DNA of 64,000 nucleotides from CAYRLW01 sp964425215 (GTDB lineage Bacteria > Spirochaetota > Spirochaetia > Treponematales > Breznakiellaceae). Position 1 is the stretch's first letter. Every line of letters starts with the position of its first letter. A program made the translations under genes and the position numbers. Below are positions 50,092 to 58,568 of this stretch, in pieces. The stretch is taken from assembly GCA_964425215.1 (NCBI GenBank), contig CAYRLW010000004.1, positions 62,001 to 126,000 of the forward strand, given 5' to 3'. The notes under the pieces were generated by a model. That model had not been told where the DNA came from. It worked only from the letters and a program-made list of their open reading frames with translations, and searched no databases.

Positions 50092-52497
50092 ATGAAAATC
50101 AGCCGCCATGTGCAGGCTATAATTAACGCGGCGTATAACGAAGCCAAAGTCCGGTCCCATGAGTACCTAACCCCGGAACACGTTCTCTACGCCGCCCTGT
50201 CTTTTAGCGAAGTTCAAGAGATTTTTACCGCCTGCGGGGCCGATTTGGACCAAATTAGAAAGGGCATGGAGAATTATTTTGAACAGAAGGTCCCGGTAGT
50301 TCAAAACGCCGAACCCACCCAAACGGTGGGGTTCCAAAGCGTCCTTGAACGGGCGGTTCTCCACAGCCAGTCTTCCCAAAAGGATCAATTGGATGTTTCG
50401 GATATCCTGGTTTCCCTTTACGACGAGGAACGAAACTACTGCGCCTATTACCTGCGGAAAGCGGGGGTCAAACGGCTAGAATTATTGGAAGTTCTCTCCC
50501 ACGGCACACGGTTTTCCGATGAGGGGGACTTTGACGTACATAAGGATGAAACGGCCAATTCCTTGGAAGACGAACTCGACGGGGCCGACGACGAGGAAGA
50601 GCCCAAAATCGAACAGGAATCCCCCGTCAAACCGGCTCGCAAAGGAGCCCTGGAGCGATTTTCCATCAACCTTACCACCTTGGCTAGGGAGGGAAAACTA
50701 GAACCGGTTATCGGCCGGGAGCGGGAATTGGAGCGGACCATTCAGGTCCTGTGCCGCCGGCTTAAAAATAACCCCATCCACGTGGGCGATTCGGGGGTCG
50801 GCAAAACCGCTATCACCGAAGGGCTCGCGCAGATGATCGTGGCGGACCAGGTTCCCCCCACCTTACGGGGCTTTTCAATTTACGCTCTGGATATGGGGGC
50901 CCTGGTCGCTGGAACCAAGTATCGGGGTGATTTTGAGGATCGGATTAAAAAAGTCGTGGACGATATCGTAAAAAAAGAGAAGGCCATCCTCTTTATCGAT
51001 GAGATCCACACCCTTGTCGGGGCGGGCGCCGTTTCCGGCGGTTCTCTGGACGCGTCGAACCTTTTAAAGCCCGCGTTGACTTCGGGAAAGATCCGGTGCA
51101 TCGGATCCACCACCCACGAAGAATACACCAAATACTTTGAGAAGGACCGGGCCCTTTCCCGACGCTTTCAAAAAATCGATATAAACGAACCCTCCGAATC
51201 CGACGCCATACTGATACTGAAGGGCCTGCGAAAAAATTACGAGGAGTTCCATCGGGTGACCTACACGGACGACGCGCTGGAAACCGCGGTTCGCCTTTCG
51301 GCCCAATATATCAACGACCGGCGGCTTCCCGACAAGGCTATCGACGTGATCGACGAAGCGGGGGCCTTTGCTCGGATCGAGGCGTATAAAAACGATGCTT
51401 CTAAAAACAAAGGGTCTAAAAGTGAAGGTACCCCAAAGAACCTGGAGGAAGGCTTATTACCCCCGGAGCCGGAAGCCTCCGGGGCTCTGGAAAAATCGGA
51501 AGAACCTATCGTCATCGATGTCCCTAAAATAGAGACGGTGGTGGCCCGAATCGCCCGTATCCCCGAACGGTCGGTGGGGGAAAGCGAAAAGGATAAGCTA
51601 AAGTATCTGGAATTCCGTTTAAAAGAACGGATCTTTGGGCAGGATCAGGCGGTTTTAGCGGTGGTGAACGCGGTCAAACGGTCCCGGGCTGGTTTCCGTT
51701 CGGCGAACAAGCCGGTGGCCAACTTCCTCTTCGTGGGTCCCACGGGGGTGGGGAAAACCGAATTAGCCCGTTCCCTAGCCGACCTGCTGGGCGTATCGCT
51801 TCATCGCTTTGATATGAGCGAGTACCAGGAAAAGCATACGGTGAGCCGGCTGATCGGTTCACCTCCGGGGTACGTGGGTTACGAAGAGGGGGGACTCTTG
51901 ACCGACGCGATACGGAAACAACCCCACGCGGTGGTTCTTTTGGATGAAATAGAAAAAGCCCACTCGGATATTTATAACATCCTATTACAGATAATGGATT
52001 ACGCGACCTTAACCGATAATAACGGTAGAAAGGCGGATTTTAGGAACGTGGTATTGATTATGACGAGCAACGCCGGCACCCGGGATATAGGGAAGAGTCT
52101 TATCGGCTTTGGGGAGCGGAAGGTGGATGAAACCGCCGTGGACGGGGCCCTGGAGCGGATCTTTACCCCCGAATTCCGTAACCGGCTCGACGCGGTGGTT
52201 CGCTTTAACCACCTATCCCAGGAAGTCATGACCTCCATCGTCCGTAAAGAATTGGACGCCTTCAGCCGTCAGCTCGCGGAGAAAAAGGTTTCCTTGGATG
52301 TTTCGGACGAATGCGTGGCCCACCTGGCCCAGGATGGGTACAGCGCCGAGTTTGGCGCCCGAAACGTGGCCCGCTTGGTGGAAGATAAGATCAAGGCCTT
52401 CTTTGTGGACCAGGTCCTTTTTGGGGAACTAAGCGACGGCGGAAGGGCTAAAGCGGATTGGAAAGACGGGGAATATCGAATAACGGTGGTTGCTTAA
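50092..52497 (+). CDS. clpA: Clp protease ATP-binding subunit ClpA
   Basis: The 801-residue AAA+ unfoldase has an N domain (residues 1-145, ClpS binding), a linker, then D1 with Walker A GDSGVGKTA and Walker B ILFIDEIH, and D2 with Walker A GPTGVGKTEL and VVLLDEIEKAH. There is no M domain, so it is ClpA rather than ClpB or ClpC. The ClpP-binding loop IGF is in KSLIGFGERK. It unfolds proteins for ClpP degradation. A low-complexity insert lies between D1 and D2 (KNKGSKSEGTPKNLEEG). clpP is not in the window. Confidence 0.95.
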   Translation: MKISRHVQAIINAAYNEAKVRSHEYLTPEHVLYAALSFSEVQEIFTACGADLDQIRKGMENYFEQKVPVVQNAEPTQTVGFQSVLERAVLHSQSSQKDQLDVSDILVSLYDEERNYCAYYLRKAGVKRLELLEVLSHGTRFSDEGDFDVHKDETANSLEDELDGADDEEEPKIEQESPVKPARKGALERFSINLTTLAREGKLEPVIGRERELERTIQVLCRRLKNNPIHVGDSGVGKTAITEGLAQMIVADQVPPTLRGFSIYALDMGALVAGTKYRGDFEDRIKKVVDDIVKKEKAILFIDEIHTLVGAGAVSGGSLDASNLLKPALTSGKIRCIGSTTHEEYTKYFEKDRALSRRFQKIDINEPSESDAILILKGLRKNYEEFHRVTYTDDALETAVRLSAQYINDRRLPDKAIDVIDEAGAFARIEAYKNDASKNKGSKSEGTPKNLEEGLLPPEPEASGALEKSEEPIVIDVPKIETVVARIARIPERSVGESEKDKLKYLEFRLKERIFGQDQAVLAVVNAVKRSRAGFRSANKPVANFLFVGPTGVGKTELARSLADLLGVSLHRFDMSEYQEKHTVSRLIGSPPGYVGYEEGGLLTDAIRKQPHAVVLLDEIEKAHSDIYNILLQIMDYATLTDNNGRKADFRNVVLIMTSNAGTRDIGKSLIGFGERKVDETAVDGALERIFTPEFRNRLDAVVRFNHLSQEVMTSIVRKELDAFSRQLAEKKVSLDVSDECVAHLAQDGYSAEFGARNVARLVEDKIKAFFVDQVLFGELSDGGRAKADWKDGEYRITVVA

Positions 52498-52498
52498 G

Positions 52499-53317
52499 AT
52501 GAGTCGACAATGGAAAAGAGGATCCGATCCCCAGTTTCCCCATTTAACGGAACGGGAACGGTTCTCTTTTCCCGATCCCGAGGTTACTGAAGACGGTGTG
52601 GTGGGAGTCGGCGGCAATCTTTCTCCGGGGATGCTTCTTTCGGCCTACGAACAGGGCGTATTTCCCTGGTATGGCCCCGCGGACCCCATCGTTTGGCATT
52701 CCCCCGACCCGCGTTTTGTTTTATTCCCCGCCAATTTACACATTTCCCAATCCATGCGGAAGGTTTTTAAGAAGCGCTATTTCGAATTGAGCCTGGACCG
52801 GGATTTTAACGGGGTTATTCGAAATTGCGCTTTGGTCGAAAGGCCGGGTCAAAACGGAACCTGGATTACCAAAGAAATGATCGAATCCTACACGGAACTC
52901 CACCGCCTGGGTTGGGCCCATTCGGCGGAAGCGTACCGGGATGGAGAGCTCGTGGGGGGCTGTTACGGCATTAGGCTCGGGAACGCTTTTTTTGGGGAAT
53001 CCATGTTTGCCCTCCAACCCAACGCCTCAAAAGCCGCCTTTTTAGCCCTAGCCCAGCTTCTCTTCTCCGACGAAGTACGGTTTATCGATTGTCAGGTTCC
53101 CACGGAACACCTTCGGAGCCTGGGAGCCCAGGAAATTAGCCGCCGAGAATTCCTTGCCCGGCTGTATTCCGCCCTGGCCGTCCGAAATTCTTCCATCCGC
53201 ATGGAATCCATCATCGCCGGCCCCAACGCCAATACCCACGCCGCTTCCGACGAAGCGGACCGCCGGGGCAATTGGGGACACCGCTACGTCCGTTTCCCAG
53301 AGATGGATAGCCTATAG
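52499..53317 (+). CDS. aat: Leucyl/phenylalanyl-tRNA--protein transferase
   Basis: Aat adds Leu or Phe from aminoacyl-tRNA to proteins with N-terminal Arg or Lys, marking them for ClpS-ClpAP. The 272-residue protein has FPDPEVTEDGVVGVGGNLSP, YEQGVFPWY, WHSPDPRFVLFP, GTWITKEMIESYTELHRLGWAHSAE, GGCYGIRLGNAFFGESMF and the core FIDCQVPTEHLRSLGA. All are strongly conserved in the family. The ATG at 52499 lies 1 bp after the clpA stop. It completes the N-degron module of this operon. Confidence 0.95.
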   Translation: MSRQWKRGSDPQFPHLTERERFSFPDPEVTEDGVVGVGGNLSPGMLLSAYEQGVFPWYGPADPIVWHSPDPRFVLFPANLHISQSMRKVFKKRYFELSLDRDFNGVIRNCALVERPGQNGTWITKEMIESYTELHRLGWAHSAEAYRDGELVGGCYGIRLGNAFFGESMFALQPNASKAAFLALAQLLFSDEVRFIDCQVPTEHLRSLGAQEISRREFLARLYSALAVRNSSIRMESIIAGPNANTHAASDEADRRGNWGHRYVRFPEMDSL

Positions 53318-53334
53318 GGTGCCCCGTTTTTCTT

Positions 53335-54207
53335 CTACTTCTCTTCCTCTTTTTTAGAAGTAACGCCGGCTAAATCGCCGATGACGTTTACCAGTTGACC
53401 ATTTTGGGGCAACACGATTTTAGCGTTGTTCTTTAAGGCCTCTTCCACCGTTTGGAGCCTTCGCAAGAGCTGGGCGTTTCCGACGAAATACTTATCCGCC
53501 GCCTCGTTGACCAGCTTAATCGCCTGGGCTTCCCCTTCGGCCTTGAGAATTTCCGCTTGCCGGAATCCTTCGGCCTTTTTAATCTCCGCCCTCTTTTGGC
53601 CGTCCGCCATGGTTTCCGTGGCGGTGGCAAAATCGATGGCGGCGATTTTTTCGTTTTCCGCTTTGACGACCTTGTTCATCGTCTCCTGCACGTCCTTCGG
53701 CGGATCGATTTCCTTAAGTTCCGTGCGGACCACCGCGATACCCCAGTTTTTTGTTTCGTTCAGCAGGGTCTCCAGCAGTTCCGAATTTATTTTTGACCGC
53801 TCGCTGTTGGCGCTCTTTAGCGTCATGGTTCCGATGATATTACGCAGGGTTGTCCGGGCTAGGTTTACGATCTGCCATTGATAGTTATTCACGTTATACT
53901 GGGATGCCTTGACGCTTTCTTCGTCCGGTTTTACCCGGAAATAGACTTGAGCATCCACCCGGGCGTTCAAATTATCGTTGGTAATAATTTCCTGGGGTTC
54001 CGCGTCCACCATCTGTTCGGTGGTGTTAATTTGGTACATTCTTTTGATGATGGGAAATATCCAGTGGAAGCCCGGTTCCGCGAAGCCGGAATATTTTCCC
54101 AAGGTTTCGATTAAGCCCCTATGGGTTGGCCGGATGATCCGGATACCCGAAAAAAAGAGAACGAGTACCGCGAGAATTACAACGTACAGTATGGGTAAGG
54201 TGAACAT
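53335..54207 (-). CDS. SPFH-domain (stomatin/paraslipin-like) membrane protein
   Basis: The 290-residue protein has one N-terminal membrane helix, then an SPFH/band-7 domain (PTHRGLIETLGKYSGFAEPGFHWIFP, VYFRVKPDE, NLARTTLRNIIGTMTL). A charged coiled coil (KKAEGFRQAEILKAEGEAQAI) mediates ring assembly. These proteins form membrane microdomains and often regulate proteases or envelope integrity. The start is ATG at 54207 with AAAGGGGG upstream; an extended upstream reading frame would cross the divergent promoter. No NfeD partner is adjacent. Confidence 0.88.
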   Translation of the reverse strand: MFTLPILYVVILAVLVLFFSGIRIIRPTHRGLIETLGKYSGFAEPGFHWIFPIIKRMYQINTTEQMVDAEPQEIITNDNLNARVDAQVYFRVKPDEESVKASQYNVNNYQWQIVNLARTTLRNIIGTMTLKSANSERSKINSELLETLLNETKNWGIAVVRTELKEIDPPKDVQETMNKVVKAENEKIAAIDFATATETMADGQKRAEIKKAEGFRQAEILKAEGEAQAIKLVNEAADKYFVGNAQLLRRLQTVEEALKNNAKIVLPQNGQLVNVIGDLAGVTSKKEEEK

Positions 54208-54263
54208 AACAGGATCCCCCTTTATTGTAAGTATACTTCTCTTTCGTCCTGGGGTCACTAAAA

Positions 54264-54292
54264 TTGATACGTCCGGGGTTTTATGGTATATT
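54264..54292 (+). promoter_or_regulatory. Predicted promoter of the thioesterase gene, leaderless type
   Basis: TTGATA (54264-54269) and TATATT (54287-54292) are exactly 17 bp apart. The ATG at 54299 follows after 6 bases, so the mRNA should begin at the start codon. Confidence 0.65.
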
Positions 54293-54298
54293 TTTTGC

Positions 54299-54721
54299 AT
54301 GATATCGATTATTGAACGGGATACCCAGTGTTTTTGTTGCGGAACCGAAAACGATAGGGGGCTCCACCTCCAGTTTTCGTACCCGAATACCGGGGAAGCC
54401 GAAACTTACCTAGTAATTCCGGATTATTTTTCCGGCTGGAAACGAACGACCCACGGGGGCTTCCTTTCCATGCTGTTGGATGAAATTATGGCCCACGCTA
54501 TCCTGTATTCCCAAAGGGGTGGGGAAGGGGTGGAAAAAACCGCGGTTACCGCTGAAATAACGGTTCGTTTTAAAAAGCCCGTAGAAACGGGGAGTCGAGT
54601 TCGGGTCGTCGGTAGGGTCGTGGAAACCAAGGGTCGGCTCGTAACGACCGAGGCGTGGGTCTACGACCAAAACGGCGACGTCGCGGCGGAAGGGAAGGCC
54701 CGATTTTTGGTTACGGGATAA
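54299..54721 (+). CDS. Hotdog-fold thioesterase (PaaI-like)
   Basis: The 140-residue protein has the hotdog thioesterase pattern: CFCCGTENDRGLHLQF, FSGWKRTTHGGFLSMLLDEIMAHA (the conserved THGG plus Asp/Glu helix) and EITVRFKKPVETGSRVRVVGRV. PaaI-like members hydrolyse acyl-CoA. The N-terminal Cys triplet CFCC is unusual and resembles metal-binding Cys seen in some relatives. The ATG at 54299 has no ribosome-binding site but follows its promoter directly. The 3' end overlaps the convergent response-regulator gene by 11 bp. Confidence 0.85.
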   Translation: MISIIERDTQCFCCGTENDRGLHLQFSYPNTGEAETYLVIPDYFSGWKRTTHGGFLSMLLDEIMAHAILYSQRGGEGVEKTAVTAEITVRFKKPVETGSRVRVVGRVVETKGRLVTTEAWVYDQNGDVAAEGKARFLVTG

Positions 54722-55451
54722 ACTGGTACCCCAGACCCCGGACCGTCACAATATGCCGCCCTTGACCCTCCGTATCCCCGATTTTTTTCCGTAACCAGGC
54801 GATATGGACGTCCACGGTCCGGGTAGAGGTGTCGTTCCCGTAACCCCAGACCGTTTCTAACAGCTGTTCCCGGGAGACAATTTGCAGGGGATGGTCCGTA
54901 AGAAACGAAAGGAGTTTGTATTCCTGGGCCGAGAGGGTAAAGCGCTCCTGTCCCCGCTTTACCTCGGCGGTGGCGAAGTTGATAGAAAAGCCTTCGTACC
55001 GTTCTTCTCCCCGTTTGGTTATAGTTTTATCCAAAACCAGCGGATCCGGGGCGCCTTTTGTAAGGCTTCGCCGGATAATAGCTTCCATCCGGGCCAACAG
55101 CTCTTCCATTTCAAAGGGTTTACAAAGGTAATCGTCGGCCCCAAGCTTTAGCCCCGCTACCTTGTCCACCGTCTGGCCCCGGGCGGTGAGCAGAAGGATA
55201 GGGCTTAAAATCCCTAAAGAACGAAGATCCTGGCATACGTCAAAGCCGTTTTTCCGGGGAAGCATCACGTCTAAAAGGATGATATCAAAGGGCTGGGTTT
55301 TAGCGGTTTCAAAGCCCTCTTGGCCATCCATGGCCGACGTGACCTGGTAACCCTCCGCTTCCAATCGATCGGTTAGGGTCATAACAAGGCCCGGTTCGTC
55401 TTCTACCACGAGAACCCGGATTTTTTGGGAAGCAACGGCGTCATTCCACAC
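54711..55451 (-). CDS. OmpR-family response regulator
   Basis: The 246-residue protein has a receiver domain with VLVVEDEPG (acidic pair), the phospho-Asp in ILLDVMLPRKNGF, and a Lys in DYLCKPFEM. A C-terminal winged helix follows (LSAQEYKLLSFLTDHPLQIVSREQLL, VDVHIAWLRKKIGD). It binds DNA as a dimer when phosphorylated. The start is GTG at 55451, overlapping the end of the kinase gene by 11 bp, so the pair is translationally coupled. Target genes are unknown. Confidence 0.93.
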   Translation of the reverse strand: MWNDAVASQKIRVLVVEDEPGLVMTLTDRLEAEGYQVTSAMDGQEGFETAKTQPFDIILLDVMLPRKNGFDVCQDLRSLGILSPILLLTARGQTVDKVAGLKLGADDYLCKPFEMEELLARMEAIIRRSLTKGAPDPLVLDKTITKRGEERYEGFSINFATAEVKRGQERFTLSAQEYKLLSFLTDHPLQIVSREQLLETVWGYGNDTSTRTVDVHIAWLRKKIGDTEGQGRHIVTVRGLGYQFIP

Positions 55452-57237
55452 GGCTTAAGTCCCCGGGAAATGTAAGTATAAAAAGGGAACCCGATTCCCC
55501 CACCGCCCTATACTGTACCGTTCCTCCGTGGATTTGAACAATACGGCGGACCACGTTTAGCCCCAAACCGCTTCCCCGACGCTGGGAGGCCCGGGCCTCT
55601 TCTCCCCGGTAAAAGGGTTCAAAGATCAAACGCCGTTCCCGTCGCGGAACCGGCTTGCCCCGATCCTGGACCCGTAACACCGCCCAAAACGATTTTTTCC
55701 AACTCCTATGGTGCCGTAATTCCGAGTCCAGAGCCAATGAAAGGTACTTCCCCTGGGCCGCGTGTTTTATGGCGTTGGAAATCAGGTTCCCCAAAGCCAT
55801 TTCTAAGGCGCTTTTATCCCCTTGGATCCAAATATCCTGTTTAATCGATACTTCTACAGAAAAATTCATCGCCTCCAAATCCTTCCGGTAGGAATCCAAC
55901 ACCTCGGTTACCAGGTCTCCTAAATTCAAGGATTCAAAGCTTGGCCCCTGGGCATCCCCCAAACGGGCGTACAGGAGAAGACGGTCGATTAGTTTGGTTA
56001 GCCGTTTGCTTTCCCCCTCGATGGTCTGGCCGTATTGGACCGTCCGTTCGGTATTCTTAATAATACCCGAGGCCAAATTATTGGCGGCGGAATAGATAAC
56101 CGCGATGGGGGTTTTTAGCTCGTGGGTTACCGACGCGATAAACTCCCCCTGCCGTTCCGCCAGCTCTTGGGTTCTCCGGACCGCCACCGCCAGAATCCCC
56201 AGCACCAGGGCTAACAGCAGTAGAATCGCCGAACTGATGATCATGTTCCGGATCGTCGTAAGACGGACCACCGCCGCCAGGGACCCGGATCGGTGCGTCG
56301 CTTCCAGTACCCACAGGGCCCCTTCAAGACGGTCCCGGTTGCGGACCGAATAGGGGGTTAGGTAGCCTTCAGAGCGCCGATCCGGATCACCCTGGGCTAT
56401 CAGACTTTCTCGGCGGGCCTGGAGCAGGGTGATAATAGGTTCGGTGGATGTCCCCTTGAGGGCTTCGGCTTTGTAGGGGGCCTGGGAAAGTTCGGTTTTT
56501 AAAAGGGGATATTGAAAATCCGGATGTTCGAACAGCCGTGGATCCGTATCCGAACTGGATGTATACAGGATGGTCCCCCGCTTTCGGTCTATTACCCTGA
56601 AATAGTAATCCGATTTGCCAAAGAGTAGCCGTTCAGCAAGGACGGGAAGGAGCCTTTGGGCAAAGGCCTCCCGGTTTATTTTTATCCCGAGCCAAAAATA
56701 ATCGCTCCCCTCACCCAAAGGGAGGGGAACCAGGAAAAGCTCCCCCTCCGCGGGATTTTTTTCCCCGTCGAAAAACCCAAACTCCATGGGATAGGTGTTG
56801 ATAATCGAGGTTAAAAGCTCGGAAAATCGCAGGTCCCTTTTGGGTATAAACCTTTGACCGTCCCATTGCCAAAGGGTGGAGGGAACCCCCTGGGTTTGGG
56901 GACGTTTGAACAGGTACAAGCCATCGACAATAGAACTTTCCATTGAGTAGGCCTTCCAAATATCCCAACGGCGTTTAAAATCGGTCCAATCGTTATGTTT
57001 AAACGAATTGCTTGCCTCGTCGGCCCCCACGCCGAACACCAGGGGAAGCACGGCCACCTCGTCTTGCAGGGCCGTACTCAACCGGTTCGCGGTGCTGTAC
57101 AATCCCTGGACCAGCCGATACCGTTCCCGCTCTCCCATGTCATGGATCCATCGAAATTGAAAAAAGGCCAGCAGTATCAGCAGGGGAACCAGAGCGACGC
57201 TTATCCAGAGGGACCAGAACCGGAATACTATCCGCAT
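55441..57237 (-). CDS. Sensor histidine kinase
   Basis: The 598-residue kinase has two membrane helices (about 8-28 and 335-358) around a periplasmic sensor of about 300 residues. The H box is SVTHELKTPIAVIYS, the N box NLISNAIKHA, and G boxes include VQDRGKPV and GSGLGLNVVRRIVQIHGG. The sensor domain is not recognised. I choose ATG 57237 because TACAAT ends 6 bases before it on the minus strand; an upstream ATG at 57264 would add nine residues and lie in the promoter. It is coupled to the response-regulator gene. Confidence 0.9.
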   Translation of the reverse strand: MRIVFRFWSLWISVALVPLLILLAFFQFRWIHDMGERERYRLVQGLYSTANRLSTALQDEVAVLPLVFGVGADEASNSFKHNDWTDFKRRWDIWKAYSMESSIVDGLYLFKRPQTQGVPSTLWQWDGQRFIPKRDLRFSELLTSIINTYPMEFGFFDGEKNPAEGELFLVPLPLGEGSDYFWLGIKINREAFAQRLLPVLAERLLFGKSDYYFRVIDRKRGTILYTSSSDTDPRLFEHPDFQYPLLKTELSQAPYKAEALKGTSTEPIITLLQARRESLIAQGDPDRRSEGYLTPYSVRNRDRLEGALWVLEATHRSGSLAAVVRLTTIRNMIISSAILLLLALVLGILAVAVRRTQELAERQGEFIASVTHELKTPIAVIYSAANNLASGIIKNTERTVQYGQTIEGESKRLTKLIDRLLLYARLGDAQGPSFESLNLGDLVTEVLDSYRKDLEAMNFSVEVSIKQDIWIQGDKSALEMALGNLISNAIKHAAQGKYLSLALDSELRHHRSWKKSFWAVLRVQDRGKPVPRRERRLIFEPFYRGEEARASQRRGSGLGLNVVRRIVQIHGGTVQYRAVGESGSLFILTFPGDLSRVE

Positions 57238-57405
57238 AAGGCGATTGTACCGCAAGGCTTCCATCCCGGTCCCCCATTTTTAATGCTTTCCCAAGGGATT
57301 TTACAAAGACTTAACAATGTAAACGTCGACGACCCTATCAACAGCCCTCCGCCCTGGGTTTCGACGTACAGGCTTAACTCGGCGCTTTAGATTTTAATCC
57401 ACCCG

Positions 57406-58425
57406 CTACAGACTAAGGATCACCTTTCCGCTTTGTCCGCTGAGCATGGCGTCAAAACCCTTTTGGAAATCGTCAAAAGAGAATCGATGGGTGATTACCG
57501 GCGCGATATCAAGACCGCTGGTTAACATGGCCTGCATCTTATACCAGGTCTCAAAAATTTCCCGGCCATAAATTCCCTTCAGGTGTAATCCCTTAAAAAT
57601 CACCTGGTCCCAATCGATTTTAGTCTCCGGCGGAAGGATTCCCAGCAGGGCTATGCGGCCGCCGGGGTACATGCCCTCCAGCATGGATTCGAAGGCGGAC
57701 CCAGAACCGGACATCTCTAGGCCTATATCAAAGCCCTTCATTCCCTCCCGCTGTATAAAGGCCTTTACCGAATCTTCCGTCGCGTTGATCACGTGGGTTG
57801 CCCCCATTTTAGCGGCCAATGCGAGCCTCCAGGGGTTGATGTCCGAAACGACCACCCGGCGGGCCCCCACGTGTCGGCAGATCGCGGTGGCTAAACACCC
57901 GATGGGTCCCGCTCCGGTGATAAGTACATCCTCCCCGATCATTTCAAAGGAAAGGGCCGTGTGGGTCGCGTTCCCAAAGGGGTCCAAAATGGCCGCCACT
58001 TCGTCGCTAATGGACGGGTGGAGGCGCCAGGCGTTGCTCGCGGGAATGGACAGGTACTCGGCAAAACAACCATCCCGGTTAACCCCGATACCTTGGGTAT
58101 TGGGGCAAAGGTGCCGGCGGCCTGCCAGACAGGAACGGCAGGTTCCGCAGACGATGTGCCCCTCCCCGGAGATCCGTTCTCCTATTTCCCACCCGGAAAC
58201 GGAGGACCCGAGCTCCACTATTTCCCCCACAAACTCGTGGCCTATCACCATGGGCGGTTTTATCGTTTTTTGGGACCAGCTATCCCATTTATAGATGTGC
58301 ACGTCGGTGCCGCAGATGGCTACCTTTTTAATTTTAACCAAAAGATCGTTGGGACCAATGGTCGGCATGGGTACTTCTTCCATCCAGATCCCTACGCCGG
58401 CGGAACGCTTCACCAGGGCTTTCAT
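57406..58425 (-). CDS. tdh: L-threonine 3-dehydrogenase
   Basis: Tdh oxidises threonine to 2-amino-3-ketobutyrate with NAD+. At 339 residues it matches E. coli Tdh (341). The catalytic zinc region reads AICGTDVHIYKWD and VIGHEFVGEIVELG. The structural zinc site is CGTCRSCLAGRRHLC. ITGAGPIGCLATAICRHVGA is the NAD-binding loop. The motif DPFGNATHTAL separates threonine dehydrogenase from other medium-chain dehydrogenases. The ATG at 58425 has GGAGG 7 bases upstream. No glycine C-acetyltransferase (kbl) is adjacent. Confidence 0.9.
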   Translation of the reverse strand: MKALVKRSAGVGIWMEEVPMPTIGPNDLLVKIKKVAICGTDVHIYKWDSWSQKTIKPPMVIGHEFVGEIVELGSSVSGWEIGERISGEGHIVCGTCRSCLAGRRHLCPNTQGIGVNRDGCFAEYLSIPASNAWRLHPSISDEVAAILDPFGNATHTALSFEMIGEDVLITGAGPIGCLATAICRHVGARRVVVSDINPWRLALAAKMGATHVINATEDSVKAFIQREGMKGFDIGLEMSGSGSAFESMLEGMYPGGRIALLGILPPETKIDWDQVIFKGLHLKGIYGREIFETWYKMQAMLTSGLDIAPVITHRFSFDDFQKGFDAMLSGQSGKVILSL

Positions 58426-58447
58426 CGTAGAGCCTCCATAGAGAAAA

Positions 58448-58477
58448 AGTATACCCGCTTCAACCAAGGGTGGGCAA
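58448..58477 (-). promoter_or_regulatory. Predicted promoter of tdh
   Basis: On the minus strand TTGCCC (58477-58472) and TATACT (58453-58448) are 18 bp apart. It gives a short leader with GGAGG before the ATG at 58425. Confidence 0.5.
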
Positions 58478-58534
58478 CCCACTTTTCACAAAACCCCCCA
58501 GGGTCTCCCAGGGGCCTCTTTTCGCGGCCTTGGT

Positions 58535-58562
58535 TTGCAATTATCCGTTGTTTCTGTATACT
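58535..58562 (+). promoter_or_regulatory. Predicted promoter of the propeller-GGDEF gene, leaderless type
   Basis: TTGCAA (58535-58540) and TATACT (58557-58562) are 16 bp apart. The ATG at 58569 follows after 6 bases. Confidence 0.6.
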
Positions 58563-58568
58563 CTTGGT

